From Polynucleobacter sp. 71A-WALBACH (lineage in GTDB: Bacteria; Pseudomonadota; Gammaproteobacteria; Burkholderiales; Burkholderiaceae): a stretch of DNA of 64,000 nucleotides. Location of the stretch: assembly GCF_018882365.1 (NCBI RefSeq), contig NZ_JACVOP010000003.1:186001-250000 (forward strand). The letters run 5' to 3'. Position 1 is the stretch's first letter. Each line of letters opens with the position of its first letter. Both the position numbers and the translations under genes were made by a program. The notes under the pieces are model-generated. The model was not told the origin of the DNA. It saw nothing but the letters and a program-made list of their open reading frames with translations, and made no database searches. Positions 54,362 to 63,130 of this stretch are shown here, one piece after another.

Positions 54362-55690
54362 CTATTCGGTGGCGCCAACTATGGCATCAATTACAGCCTC
54401 CACCACGCTATCAAGGGCTACTGCCTTCTGCTCGCCACTACTTCGTAAATCCTTGAGCTGAGCCTCATCCTTAGCCAATTCATCTGGCCCAATAATGACA
54501 GCATAGGCCGCCCCACTTGCATCCGCCTTCTTCATTTGGGACTTAAAGCTGGCAGTTTGGCCATCTGGAGGGCAAAACAGGATGACATCGATACCTGCGT
54601 TACGCAGGCGCTCAGCAATAATCATCGCGGCAGTCAGGGTCTCGCCACCCTGGTGAATCACAAAGGCATCGCATTGGGCTGGCGCTTCCGGCAAAGATCC
54701 AGAAACCTTCATTAATTCCAAGACCCGCTCCATGCCCATAGCCCAACCACAGGCAGGGGCAGCTTTGCCACCCATACGCTCGATTAAGGGGTCATACCGA
54801 CCACCACCAGCAATCGTGCCCTGGGCACCCAATTCTTCCGTAATCCATTCAAAGACGGTCAGGTTGTAGTAATCCAGACCACGTACCAAACGGGGATTAA
54901 TCTTGCAATGAATGTTATTCGCCTTCAATAAAGCTTGTACCGCCTCGAAATGCTTCAGCGACTCTTCACCCAAGAAATCCAATAACTTTGGCGCGCCTTC
55001 TATCAAATCCTGCATCGCTGGATTTTTAGAATCTAGGATACGCAATGGATTAGTCAATAAACGACGTTGTGAATCTTCATCCAACTGCGCTTTGTTAGCT
55101 TCAAAGTAAGTAACTAAGGCAGCACGATGCTCAGCACGTTCAGGAGCTTGACCTAAAGAATTGATCTCTAGACGCACACCTTTGAGGCCAAGCTCATCCC
55201 AAAGACGCTGCCCCATCAAAATGATTTCTGCATCAATATCTGGTCCAGCAAAGCCCATCGCTTCAATACCAAATTGATGAAACTGACGATAACGACCGCG
55301 CTGTGGACGCTCATGGCGGAACATCGGCCCTGTGTACCAAAGACGCTTTGGTCCTTCATAGAGTAGATTATTCTCAACGACGGCACGAACTACAGCGGCA
55401 GTACCCTCTGGACGTAATGTGAGTTGCTCACCATTCAGACGATCTTCAAAGGAATACATTTCTTTTTCAACGATATCGGTTACTTCGCCAATACCACGCT
55501 GAAATACCGCAGTTGCTTCCACAATCGGCGTACGCAAGAACTCGTAACCATAGGCACGAGTGAGATCGCGCAAGACATGCTCAAGATGCGTCCACTGAGC
55601 AGCGTCAGCTGGCAAAAGATCATTCATGCCGCGAACGCCATTAATTTTCTGGATCTTTTGTGCTTTAGCTGGGTTTACCTGGTCAGTCAT
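54362..55690 (-). CDS. hisS: Histidyl-tRNA synthetase
   Basis: 442-residue class IIa synthetase. Motif 2 region '[21 protein letters not shown]', the HisA motif [29 protein letters not shown], and a C-terminal anticodon-binding domain. Cytosolic. It follows ispG by a 65-base spacer carrying a hexanucleotide repeat and is followed by yfgM. Confidence 0.98.
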   Translation of the reverse strand: MTDQVNPAKAQKIQKINGVRGMNDLLPADAAQWTHLEHVLRDLTRAYGYEFLRTPIVEATAVFQRGIGEVTDIVEKEMYSFEDRLNGEQLTLRPEGTAAVVRAVVENNLLYEGPKRLWYTGPMFRHERPQRGRYRQFHQFGIEAMGFAGPDIDAEIILMGQRLWDELGLKGVRLEINSLGQAPERAEHRAALVTYFEANKAQLDEDSQRRLLTNPLRILDSKNPAMQDLIEGAPKLLDFLGEESLKHFEAVQALLKANNIHCKINPRLVRGLDYYNLTVFEWITEELGAQGTIAGGGRYDPLIERMGGKAAPACGWAMGMERVLELMKVSGSLPEAPAQCDAFVIHQGGETLTAAMIIAERLRNAGIDVILFCPPDGQTASFKSQMKKADASGAAYAVIIGPDELAKDEAQLKDLRSSGEQKAVALDSVVEAVIDAIVGATE

Positions 55691-55717
55691 GTTGTGCTTT
55701 AGTGTATTTCTTTATTG

Positions 55718-55741
55718 TTCTTGTTCTTGTTCTTGTTCTAG
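55718..55741. repeat. Hexanucleotide tandem repeat (TTCTTG)3 + TTCTAG in the hisS leader
   Basis: Four direct 6-base units, the last with one mismatch, lie 28-51 bases upstream of the hisS ATG in the 65-base ispG-hisS spacer. On the mRNA they read as a purine/C-rich GAACAA-like repeat. Copy number could vary by slippage. Confidence 0.75.
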
Positions 55742-55755
55742 CATTTAGTTTGCTA

Positions 55756-57033
55756 TTACTTCGGAGCGTAATGCTGATTGACGTACTCATCAACAATCAC
55801 CTGAAATTCTTGAGCAATATTGTCGCCACGCAAGGTTTTGACTTTGACACCATCAACAAAAACCGGTGCGGCAGGCGTCTCGCCAGTTCCGGGTAATGAG
55901 ATACCAATATTAGCGTGCTTGCTCTCGCCAGGGCCATTCACGATGCAGCCCATTACGGCGACATTCATTGCTTCAACGCCAGGATGGGTTTTCTTCCACA
56001 CGGGCATCTGCTGGCGCAGGTAAGACTGGATATCAGCAGCCAATTCTTGGAAAGTCGTACTTGTCGTTCTACCGCAACCAGGGCATGCAATCACCATGGG
56101 TGTGAAATTACGTAATCCCATAGTTTGCAAGATCTCTTGCGCGACAATAATTTCATTCTCACGAGGCGCACCAGGATCCGGCGTTAAAGAAACCCGAATG
56201 GTGTCGCCAATACCCTCTTGCAACAGAATGCCCATTGCAGCAGTTGAAGACACAATGCCCTTACTACCCATGCCCGCTTCAGTCAAACCCAAATGCAATG
56301 GGTAATCAGAACGACGCGCGAGATCGCGGTAAACCGCCACTAAATCCTGCACATTACTAACCTTGCAGGACAACATAATTTGATTGGGGTCCATACCGAA
56401 CTCCACTGCTTTTTCTGCAGACTGCAATGCCGACTGAATCAATGCCTCAATCATGACCTCTTGCGCAGTCTTGGGAACGGGCAATGCCGCATTGCTATCC
56501 ATGATGCTGGCCAGCAAATCTTGATCTAGGCTACCCCAGTTCACACCAATCCGAATGGGCTTGTCATATTTGCAAGCCGCCTCAATCATTTGCGCAAATT
56601 GCGGATCGCGTTTGGCGCCCTTACCCACATTACCGGGATTAATGCGGTACTTGGATAAAGCCTGCGCGCATTCTGGGAAATCATTTAATAAAGTATGGCC
56701 GTTGTAATGGAAGTCGCCGATCAAAGGCACCAAAACATCCATCTTGTCTAACTGTTCGCGAATGTAAGGCACCGCTGCAGCAGCAGCTGGCGTATCCACC
56801 GTAATGCGCACCATCTCTGATCCAGCACGAGCCAACTCTTTGACCTGAATTGCAGTAGCAAGCGCATCAGCAGTATCCGTATTGGTCATGGATTGAACGC
56901 GAACCGGTGCATCGCCACCCACTGTGATGATGTTGGTTTTCCAAATCACCTTTGCTTGACGTGTTGCTCTTTTAGGCGCTGGGCCCAAAGGTAGCTTCGG
57001 CAGATTCGGTAGATTGCTAGATGAATTACTCAT
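55756..57033 (-). CDS. ispG: 4-hydroxy-3-methylbut-2-enyl diphosphate synthase (flavodoxin type)
   Basis: 425-residue [4Fe-4S] enzyme of the MEP isoprenoid pathway. N-terminal TIM barrel ('[22 protein letters not shown]', '[10 protein letters not shown]'), then the cluster-binding CPGCGRT and GCIVNGPGE motifs at the C-terminus. Length is typical of the betaproteobacterial single-domain-pair form. It directly follows rlmN (18 bases); the pilF and rodZ genes usually found between them are absent. Confidence 0.97.
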   Translation of the reverse strand: MSNSSSNLPNLPKLPLGPAPKRATRQAKVIWKTNIITVGGDAPVRVQSMTNTDTADALATAIQVKELARAGSEMVRITVDTPAAAAAVPYIREQLDKMDVLVPLIGDFHYNGHTLLNDFPECAQALSKYRINPGNVGKGAKRDPQFAQMIEAACKYDKPIRIGVNWGSLDQDLLASIMDSNAALPVPKTAQEVMIEALIQSALQSAEKAVEFGMDPNQIMLSCKVSNVQDLVAVYRDLARRSDYPLHLGLTEAGMGSKGIVSSTAAMGILLQEGIGDTIRVSLTPDPGAPRENEIIVAQEILQTMGLRNFTPMVIACPGCGRTTSTTFQELAADIQSYLRQQMPVWKKTHPGVEAMNVAVMGCIVNGPGESKHANIGISLPGTGETPAAPVFVDGVKVKTLRGDNIAQEFQVIVDEYVNQHYAPK

Positions 57034-57051
57034 TGGACTTGTTTTGAGAAA

Positions 57052-58290
57052 TCAGCCGTCTAATCTTTTGAGCCATTGCACAGGATGCTCGGGTTGATAC
57101 TCTTGCTCTTCTTCATCATCAACGCTGTCAGCAGCCTCTTCGTGATCATGCTGAATTTGCTTCTCATGCACCGCACGTTCACGCACTCTAGTGCGATCAA
57201 CCACATCACCTGCTAATTGTCCGCAAGCCGCAGCAATATCATCACCACGAGTTTTACGAACAGTAGCCACCATGCCGGCATCTAACAAAATGCTCGCAAA
57301 TGCATGAATACGTTGGGCGGATGAGCGCTTTAATCCAGACTCTGGGAATGGATTAAACGGAATCAGATTGATCTTGCATTTGATGTTCGCCAACAAGCGC
57401 ACCAGCTCTTTTGCCTGAATGTCTGAATCATTCACACCATCAAGCATGCAGTATTCAAAGGTTAAGAAATCTCTTGGGGCAAAAGGTAAATATCTTTCGC
57501 ATGCAGCAAGCAATTCTCTTAAAGGGTATTTCAAATTCAATGGCACTAATTGATCGCGCAACTTATCATTCGGCGCATGCAATGACACAGCCAATGCTAC
57601 TGGGCAATCTTGTGCCAAGCGATCAATCATCGGAACGACCCCTGAGGTCGATACGGTGACGCGACGACGAGATAAACCATAAGCTCTGTCGTCGAGCATT
57701 AAGCGCAAAGCAGTCACGACGTTGTCGTAGTTGAGCAAGGGCTCGCCCATGCCCATCAGCACGACATTGGAGATCACGCGACCGGTGTGCTCCCAACCTG
57801 GAGTTGGATACTGCTCAACGCGACGAATCGCATTGGGATCATTGCGGAGTAAATGTTCAGCAAACCACAACTGACCAATGATTTCACCGGCGGTGAGGTT
57901 GCGTGAAAAGCCTTGATGCCCTGTTGAGCAAAAACGGCAATTGACTGCACAACCTGCCTGAGATGAAATACACAATGTGCCACGGTCATCTTCAGGAATA
58001 AATACCGACTCCACAGCATTACCAGCCCCAACATCGAGCAACCACTTGCGGGTGCCATCTGCTGCATGCTCATCTTTAATTACTGGGAGAGAAAGAACTT
58101 CCGCCTTATCGAGCAGTGTTGCTCTAAAGCTTTTTGCTAAATCACTCATGTCGTTGATGTCGGAAACACCACGCTGGTGTATCCACTGCATGAGTTGCTT
58201 CGCCCTAAAGGGCTTTTCATTCAACCCCGCGACATACGCTGCCATTTGGTCAGCGTCAAAATCTAAGAGATTTACGCGCGGGGAGGTCAA
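57052..58290 (-). CDS. rlmN: Dual-specificity rRNA/tRNA adenine-C2 methyltransferase RlmN, with an acidic tail
   Basis: 412-residue radical SAM enzyme that methylates A2503 of 23S rRNA and A37 of some tRNAs. The cluster Cys are 114, 118 and 121 (CAVNCRFC), with '[14 protein letters not shown]' and the C-terminal '[20 protein letters not shown]' that holds the methyl-accepting Cys. The TTG start at 58290 fits the family N-terminus ([12 protein letters not shown]). An additional acidic C-terminal tail of about 45 residues ([15 protein letters not shown]) is not needed for the core fold. Confidence 0.96.
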   Translation of the reverse strand: MTSPRVNLLDFDADQMAAYVAGLNEKPFRAKQLMQWIHQRGVSDINDMSDLAKSFRATLLDKAEVLSLPVIKDEHAADGTRKWLLDVGAGNAVESVFIPEDDRGTLCISSQAGCAVNCRFCSTGHQGFSRNLTAGEIIGQLWFAEHLLRNDPNAIRRVEQYPTPGWEHTGRVISNVVLMGMGEPLLNYDNVVTALRLMLDDRAYGLSRRRVTVSTSGVVPMIDRLAQDCPVALAVSLHAPNDKLRDQLVPLNLKYPLRELLAACERYLPFAPRDFLTFEYCMLDGVNDSDIQAKELVRLLANIKCKINLIPFNPFPESGLKRSSAQRIHAFASILLDAGMVATVRKTRGDDIAAACGQLAGDVVDRTRVRERAVHEKQIQHDHEEAADSVDDEEEQEYQPEHPVQWLKRLDG

Positions 58291-58336
58291 TGCGCCTACT
58301 TATGTAGTAAATAGGTTATTTGTTAGCAATCGTTGA

Positions 58337-58762
58337 TTAACGATTGAAAACATTCATGCCAGCGAAGAAGAATGCAACTTCGACAGCAGCAGTTTCAGGA
58401 GCATCTGAACCATGAACAGCGTTTGCATCGATGCTGTCAGCGAAGTCAGCACGAATTGTGCCAGCGTCAGCTTTCTTAGGATCAGTAGCGCCCATCAAGT
58501 CACGGTTCTTAGCAATCGCGCCTTCGCCCTCTAATACCTGAATCATCACAGGACCAGAAATCATGAAGCTCACCAAGTCTTTAAAGAAAGGACGCGCAGC
58601 ATGAACAGCGTAGAACTGCTCAGCTTCAGCTTGTGACAAATGCGCCATTCTGGACGCAACAATCTTCAAACCAGCAGATTCGAAACGGTCATAGATCTTG
58701 CCGATCACGTTTTTTGCTACAGCATCAGGTTTGATAATCGACAGGGTGCGTTCAATAGCCAT
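58337..58762 (-). CDS. ndk: Nucleoside diphosphate kinase
   Basis: 141-residue NDK balancing nucleoside triphosphates. The N-terminus is [18 protein letters not shown], and the phosphorylated active-site His is in '[20 protein letters not shown]'. The ATG at 58762 gives the normal family length. The frame is open 40 codons upstream through the structured leader, but those residues are not part of NDK. First gene of the block running to purA. Confidence 0.97.
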   Translation of the reverse strand: MAIERTLSIIKPDAVAKNVIGKIYDRFESAGLKIVASRMAHLSQAEAEQFYAVHAARPFFKDLVSFMISGPVMIQVLEGEGAIAKNRDLMGATDPKKADAGTIRADFADSIDANAVHGSDAPETAAVEVAFFFAGMNVFNR

Positions 58763-58803
58763 GTAAAACTCCAATAGTAATTTCAAAAATTTAGCCAAAT
58801 CGG

Positions 58804-58865
58804 CGCTGAATTGGACTGGAGGCGAACCTCTGCCACACTTCCTACAACGCGCCAGGAATTCAGCG
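58804..58865 (-). other. Structured 5' leader of ndk
   Basis: A perfect 9-base inverted repeat, CGCTGAATT and AATTCAGCG (58804-58812 and 58857-58865), closes a 62-base element. Inside, GAGG-TTCG-CCTC (minus strand, 58830-58819) forms a UUCG-loop hairpin. It begins almost at the transcription start predicted from the -10 box at 58874-58879, so the mRNA would start with this stem, about 100 bases before the ndk ATG. Confidence 0.55.
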
Positions 58866-58873
58866 ACCCCCGA

Positions 58874-58879
58874 ATTATA
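58874..58879 (-). promoter_or_regulatory. -10 box of the ndk promoter
   Basis: TATAAT on the minus strand. At 17 bases upstream the -35 position reads AGGGTA, a poor match, so a regulator or another sigma factor may help. Confidence 0.45.
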
Positions 58880-58965
58880 CATCGGCTGACCGTATTTACC
58901 CTGATCTGAGCGTGGCTAAGCTATTGAATTTACAGGGCATAACCCTTTAATTTGTAGTCCTTTTC

Positions 58966-59001
58966 ATGGGGGGCTTGAAATTACCCCATTTTGTCTATAC
59001 T
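58966..59001 (+). promoter_or_regulatory. Candidate promoter with inverted repeat, Bax inhibitor family gene
   Basis: TTGAAA (58975-58980) and TATACT (58996-59001) are 15 bases apart, with CTTGAA as a 16-base alternative. ATGGGG (58966-58971) and CCCCAT (58984-58989) form an inverted repeat across the -35 box, operator-like. Confidence 0.45.
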
Positions 59002-59055
59002 TACTATCAACAGCCCCTAGTGGGCTCGTGTAATTACTATGAAGAAGGAGTCAAT

Positions 59056-59757
59056 ATGAGTGATCTGAACTCTTACGGCTTTGGGCAAACTGGCTCGATT
59101 AGCACCCCTCAGGTACGCAACCGCGTACTGCGCAACACTTACGCCCTTTTGGCGCTCTCGATGGTTCCTACCGTCATTGGCGCATGGCTAGGCGTTGCCT
59201 TTGGTTTAAACCTGATGGCAGGCAGTCCTTTTATGGGCTTTATCGTCTTTATGGCTGTGGCTTTTGGTTTCTTCTGGGCGATTGAGAAGAACAAAGACAC
59301 TGGTCTAGGCGTTCTGCTTCTTTTGGGTTTCACCTTCTTTATGGGCATCATGATGTCCGGTTTAGTGGGCTACACCCTCAATAGCTACAGCAATGGCGCT
59401 ACTTTGATCATGTTGGCCTTTGGTGGCACAGGCGCGATTTTTGCTGTGATGGCAACGATTGCTACTGTGAGCAAGAGTGATTTTGCTGGCATGGGTAAAT
59501 GGCTGATGGTCGGTGTACTACTCTTGATCGTGGCCTCTTTGGCCAATATTTGGCTTCAGTTGCCTGCATTGATGTTGACTGTGATGGTCTTAGCAATCGC
59601 GATCTTCTCAGCATTTATCTTGGTTGACGTGCAACGCATCATCAATGGTGGTGAGACTAACTACATCATGGCTACTTTAGCCATCTACTTAGATGTGTAC
59701 AACGTCTTCACCAACTTGCTCGCATTACTGGGCATCGTTGGCGGTAACCGCGACTAA
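59056..59757 (+). CDS. Bax inhibitor-1 family (YccA/YbhL) membrane protein
   Basis: 233-residue protein with seven membrane helices of the BI-1/YccA type: 'VRNRVLRNTYALLALSMVPTVIGAWLG' opens it, and 'ILVDVQRIINGGETNYIMATLAIYLDVYNVFTNLLALLGI' closes it, with the conserved Asp pair. E. coli YccA modulates FtsH, and hflKC of this window encode other FtsH partners. The ATG at 59056 has GAAGGAG 6 bases upstream; an in-frame ATG 90 bases earlier lacks one. Confidence 0.9.
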   Translation: MSDLNSYGFGQTGSISTPQVRNRVLRNTYALLALSMVPTVIGAWLGVAFGLNLMAGSPFMGFIVFMAVAFGFFWAIEKNKDTGLGVLLLLGFTFFMGIMMSGLVGYTLNSYSNGATLIMLAFGGTGAIFAVMATIATVSKSDFAGMGKWLMVGVLLLIVASLANIWLQLPALMLTVMVLAIAIFSAFILVDVQRIINGGETNYIMATLAIYLDVYNVFTNLLALLGIVGGNRD

Positions 59758-59787
59758 GTAGCTGCTTGCAGTAAACCAGCTTTACTT

Positions 59788-59811
59788 AAAGGCGCCTGCG
59801 GGCGCCTTTTT
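59788..59811. terminator. Rho-independent terminator of the Bax inhibitor gene
   Basis: GGCGCC (59791-59796) and GGCGCC (59801-59806) pair around TGCG, with AAA before and TTTTT after. It overlaps the last bases of the small minus-strand reading frame at 59810-59890. Confidence 0.88.
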
Positions 59812-59890
59812 AGTTGGCTGTAAATATCGTAACGGCGTAGGACAGCGCAAACAAAATCATGAGGATGGCAAAGCTATCTGAGGTTTTCAT
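59810..59890 (-). CDS. Candidate 26-residue single-helix membrane peptide
   Basis: An ATG at 59890 with GGGAG 6 bases upstream opens a 26-codon frame. After MKTSDS a single hydrophobic helix 'FAILMILFALSYAVTIF' runs to a TAN end, typical of small membrane proteins like CydX or the Kdp/Ost subunits. It lies in the spacer between the Bax inhibitor gene and rlmD, ending inside the terminator hairpin. A TTGCA-N-TGCAA palindrome lies about 100 bases upstream. Short frames arise by chance, but the ribosome binding site and helix are suggestive. Confidence 0.45.
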   Translation of the reverse strand: MKTSDSFAILMILFALSYAVTIFTAN

Positions 59891-59981
59891 ATTGGGCTCC
59901 CGAAGTAGATAAAAGCAAGATCAGCAAATATTTGCTGACTGAATTCAATCTACACCTTCCCATCTGGTCATCTTCTTAATA

Positions 59982-59992
59982 TTGCACTGCAA
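59982..59992. promoter_or_regulatory. TTGCACTGCAA palindrome upstream of the small membrane peptide
   Basis: Perfect palindrome around one base, same TTGCA-N-TGCAA form as at 8385-8395. It is also half of a wider inverted repeat TGCACTG / CAGTGCA (59983-59989 and 60013-60019). Unknown regulator. Confidence 0.35.
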
Positions 59993-60027
59993 CAATACAT
60001 AAAGCACCAAATCAGTGCAGAAAACAA

Positions 60028-60048
60028 CTCTAATTACGATAATTAGAG
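60028..60048 (-). terminator. Terminator-like hairpin at the end of rlmD
   Basis: CTCTAATTA (60028-60036) and TAATTAGAG (60040-60048) are perfect inverted copies with a 3-base loop; on the minus strand TTGTTTT follows. It contains the rlmD stop codon. The stem is AT-rich, so termination may be partial. Confidence 0.6.
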
Positions 60049-61488
60049 AATTGGGCGTTCAAAAACAGCCATCGACTCTACATGCGAGGTGTGAGGGAAC
60101 ATATTGACGATGCCCGCGCTCTTGAGGATATAGCCAGCTTGATGGCATAGGATCTCGGTATCTCTGGCTAGGGTTTTAGGATTACAGGAGACGTAGACGA
60201 TGCGCTTAGGCAATAGATCACTGCCCTGCTCATTCAATAAAGCTAAAGCCTGACAGATTTCCATAGCACCCTCACGCGGCGGATCCATCAACCAGCGCTC
60301 GGCTTTACCCCAGGAAGCAATCGTCTCTGTTGTCACTTCAAATAGATTGCTTTGCATAAAGCTGACTCGATCTGTGAGCTGATTGTGTTCTGCGTTAGCT
60401 TTAGCTCGAGTAGTCAAACTTTCCAAGCCTTCAATACCTAGCACGCCATTTGCTCTTCTTGCGAGCGGTAAGGTGAAATTACCAATGCCACAAAACAAAT
60501 CGAGCACTCGATCACTTGCTTGAACCTCTAAGAGGCGAATCGCCCTACTCACCAAAGCGCGGTTCATCATGTGATTGACTTGCGTGAAATCCGCCGGCTT
60601 AAATGGCATCTCGATTTCAAACTCAGGCAGGCGATAGCAAAGTTTGCCAGTTAGTGGGTAGAACGGTGCAACGGTTTCAATTCCCTTGGGTTGTAACCAA
60701 ACCCAGACCTGATGCTGATCCGCAAAATCTCTAAGCAGTTTCTCGTCTGCTGGCGTTAGCGGCAGCAGGTTTCTGAACACCAAGGCAGTAACTGGCTTTG
60801 CTTTCTTGGGATCATCTGAATTGGGTTCCTCGGGCTCACCCACAGCAATTTCGATTTGCGGCATGCGATCAACAATGGATAGACCCATCACTAATTTACG
60901 CATCTCTGGTAGTAAATCAGAAACATGCTTAGGCAAAATCTCGCAGGCAGTCATGTCAGCGACATAGCCACTCTTACCCTCATGAAATCCAATTAGTACA
61001 GTGCCTTTTTTGATCGAGCGATTGACTGCGCTTAATCGTGCGCGATGACGGTATTCCCAAGCAGGACCACCCATGGGGCGAAGAATCTCTTCAGGAGCTA
61101 CTTTCGCGATATGCTTTAGATCATCCTCTAGCACGCGTTGCTTCATCGCGACTTGCGCCCGAATATCTAAGTGCTGCATCGTGCAGCCACCACAAACTCC
61201 AAAGGCTTTGCACTTGGGCACCGCTCTAAATACGGCAGGCTTGAGGATGTCGAGAACTTTAGCTTTACTAAAACGCGCCTTGTCACGTGTAACGACATAA
61301 GTGACCAGCTCAGTTGGTAATGCGCCTTGAATAAAAATGACTTTGCCGCTCTGACCCGCATCTAGCCCATGCTCAAGATCTTCTTCTGTGGGAGCTAAGC
61401 GTGCAATCCCTTGCGCGTCTAGATCAAGGGATTCAACTCGTATCGGCTCAGTCACAACAATGTGAACTGGCTTTTCTCCTCTACGCAT
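60043..61488 (-). CDS. rlmD: 23S rRNA (uracil-1939-C5)-methyltransferase
   Basis: 481-residue TrmA/RumA family enzyme. An N-terminal TRAM domain is followed by Fe-S Cys in 'CKAFGVCGGCTMQHL'. The SAM domain has 'VLDLFCGIGNFTLPLARR' and the catalytic Cys in 'YVSCNPKTLARD'. The ATG at 61488 overlaps the upstream stop by 8 bases (ATGCGTAG); longer frames exist but read into the exonuclease gene. It is the last gene of the surE-pcm-nlpD operon. Confidence 0.96.
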   Translation of the reverse strand: MRRGEKPVHIVVTEPIRVESLDLDAQGIARLAPTEEDLEHGLDAGQSGKVIFIQGALPTELVTYVVTRDKARFSKAKVLDILKPAVFRAVPKCKAFGVCGGCTMQHLDIRAQVAMKQRVLEDDLKHIAKVAPEEILRPMGGPAWEYRHRARLSAVNRSIKKGTVLIGFHEGKSGYVADMTACEILPKHVSDLLPEMRKLVMGLSIVDRMPQIEIAVGEPEEPNSDDPKKAKPVTALVFRNLLPLTPADEKLLRDFADQHQVWVWLQPKGIETVAPFYPLTGKLCYRLPEFEIEMPFKPADFTQVNHMMNRALVSRAIRLLEVQASDRVLDLFCGIGNFTLPLARRANGVLGIEGLESLTTRAKANAEHNQLTDRVSFMQSNLFEVTTETIASWGKAERWLMDPPREGAMEICQALALLNEQGSDLLPKRIVYVSCNPKTLARDTEILCHQAGYILKSAGIVNMFPHTSHVESMAVFERPIL

Positions 61489-62302
61489 CCGGAGCAAATC
61501 CCAGGAGATATTCTTGCCACTGTTCGCCATGGGGCTCTTTAGATTCTTTTTCTAAATACGCTTTTACGAAGGCGATTTCTTCTGTGTATTCTTCCAATGA
61601 AAATCCACCACGCATCAACTGAAAGCGACAATACATCAGATAAGTATTCACGACATCTGTTTCGCAATAGCGTCGAATGTCGTCAATCTTGCCTTCTTGA
61701 TATGCTGGCCATACTTGGCTACCATCCATGCCCATCTTACCCGGAAAACCACAAAGCTTTGCCAGACCATCTAATGGCGCGTTAGCGCGACCATTAAATT
61801 TTGCCAAGAGATCCATCATGTCTAGATGGCGCATGTGATAACGGCTGATGTAGTTATTCCACTTAAATTCACGGCTATCGTTTTCTTGGCTCTCGCCCAT
61901 TTCCCAATAGCGCGGTGCTTGCACATGGTTTGCTAGAGCGCGGTAGTGCAGCACTGGCAAGTCAAAGCCACTGCCGTTCCAGGATACTAATTGAGGCGTG
62001 TACTTTTCAATCAACTCAAAGAAGGTTTGGATCAATACCTTTTCATCATCTTGCGGTGTGCCTAGGGTACCCACTTTGATTTGCGGCGCACCTTCTTTGG
62101 TTGTTCTGCGAATCACACAAGAGATAGCGCAAATACGTTGCAGATATAGTGGCAAAAACTCGCTACCCGTTTTCTCAGCACGTTCGGCCATCGCTTTAGC
62201 CGCAACTTCGCTATCTGAGAGGGAATTTGGATAGTCGTTGAGACGACGTAGTCCTGCTACATCCGGAATGGTTTCAATATCAAAGACGAGAACGGTTGCC
62301 AT
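61481..62302 (-). CDS. Predicted 3'-5' exonuclease, PolB-like domain
   Basis: 273-residue DEDD-type exonuclease without a polymerase domain. ExoI is LVFDIETIPD, ExoII SWNGSGFDLPVLHYRAL, and ExoIII YCETDVVNTYLMYCRFQL. The conserved 'HLDMMDLLAKFNG' and 'LDGLAKLCGFPGKMGMDGSQVW' blocks match the uncharacterised PolB-like exonuclease family. The substrate is unknown. In Burkholderiales it usually sits near rlmD and rpoS; here it directly precedes rlmD. Confidence 0.9.
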   Translation of the reverse strand: MATVLVFDIETIPDVAGLRRLNDYPNSLSDSEVAAKAMAERAEKTGSEFLPLYLQRICAISCVIRRTTKEGAPQIKVGTLGTPQDDEKVLIQTFFELIEKYTPQLVSWNGSGFDLPVLHYRALANHVQAPRYWEMGESQENDSREFKWNNYISRYHMRHLDMMDLLAKFNGRANAPLDGLAKLCGFPGKMGMDGSQVWPAYQEGKIDDIRRYCETDVVNTYLMYCRFQLMRGGFSLEEYTEEIAFVKAYLEKESKEPHGEQWQEYLLGFAPDA

Positions 62303-62335
62303 AATGAAATCGCTAGCGCTGTACTAGGCCTGCAA

Positions 62336-63130
62336 TTACTGCAAGTATGGCGTTGGATTTACCGGCTTGCCATTCACACGTAATTCGAAATGGAGTTTGA
62401 CCGAGTTTGCATCGGTATCGCCCATCTCAGCAATCTTCTGCCCCTTCTTGACCGAATCACCCTCTTTTACCAATAGCGTGCGGTTATGGGCATAGGCTGT
62501 AAGGTAAGTATTGTCATGCTTGATGATGACGAGATTGCCATAACCACGTAAGCTGTTACCAGCGTAAACCACTTTACCGTCAGAGGCTGCAGTCACTGGC
62601 TCACCTAACTTACCAGCGATATCAATACCTTTGGTTTTTTCACTGAAATCATCACTGACTTTACCTTTAGCTGGCCATGACAAACGAATGCCTGGTTCAG
62701 CAACCATCTCTTTCGAATTGTCTGGCTTTGGTACATCTGTCTTGGCGGCATCAACCTTGGGCGCATCTGTTTTTGGGGTATCGATACTGCTTGGTGTCTT
62801 AGGCGCTGGTTTAACAGCAGACTTGGAGCCAGCTGGTGGCTTCACCAAAATCAAATCCCCTACTTCAATCTGATTGGGGTTGGATAAATTATTCCACTGC
62901 GCTACATCACGCGGAGACTGTCCGTTATCTAGAGCAATGCGAGCTAAGGTATCACCCCGCTTAACGCGATAGTAGCCTGGTGGCGTTGGTTCGCCATTAC
63001 CCCCACTGCGATCGACCACATTCGCTGGCTTCGCTCTTGGGGTTGTCGAACAACCCACATTGAGCGCCAAAGAAGTGATTGCCAGAAGCAATAGAAAGTA
63101 TTTAGACAGTAGATTCATTGGGTTTTTCAT
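62336..63130 (-). CDS. nlpD: NlpD-type amidase activator: LysM and degenerate LytM (M23) lipoprotein
   Basis: 264 residues: lipoprotein signal with lipobox LNVGC, a LysM domain (about 53-97, '[21 protein letters not shown]'), a Pro/Lys/Asp-rich linker, and a C-terminal LytM domain ('[50 protein letters not shown]'). The metal ligands of active M23 peptidases are missing (KGIDIA, LHFELR), as in NlpD, which activates amidase AmiC at division. The start overlaps the pcm stop by 4 bases (ATGA). Confidence 0.95.
   Translation of the reverse strand: MKNPMNLLSKYFLLLLAITSLALNVGCSTTPRAKPANVVDRSGGNGEPTPPGYYRVKRGDTLARIALDNGQSPRDVAQWNNLSNPNQIEVGDLILVKPPAGSKSAVKPAPKTPSSIDTPKTDAPKVDAAKTDVPKPDNSKEMVAEPGIRLSWPAKGKVSDDFSEKTKGIDIAGKLGEPVTAASDGKVVYAGNSLRGYGNLVIIKHDNTYLTAYAHNRTLLVKEGDSVKKGQKIAEMGDTDANSVKLHFELRVNGKPVNPTPYLQ

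Noticed and set aside
55702..55896. Plus-strand frame with a Val/Leu-rich start
   Set aside because: The hydrophobic pattern comes from the TTCTTG hexamer repeat, and the rest is antisense to ispG.
58763..58882. 40-residue N-terminal extension of NDK
   Set aside because: The extra residues are encoded by the structured leader and are not found in NDK; the ATG at 58762 gives the standard 141 residues.
58974..58991. Heat-shock sigma-32 promoter (CTTGAAA and CCCCATTT)
   Set aside because: The two boxes match the consensus sequences but are only 3 bases apart, instead of 13-17, so they cannot act together.
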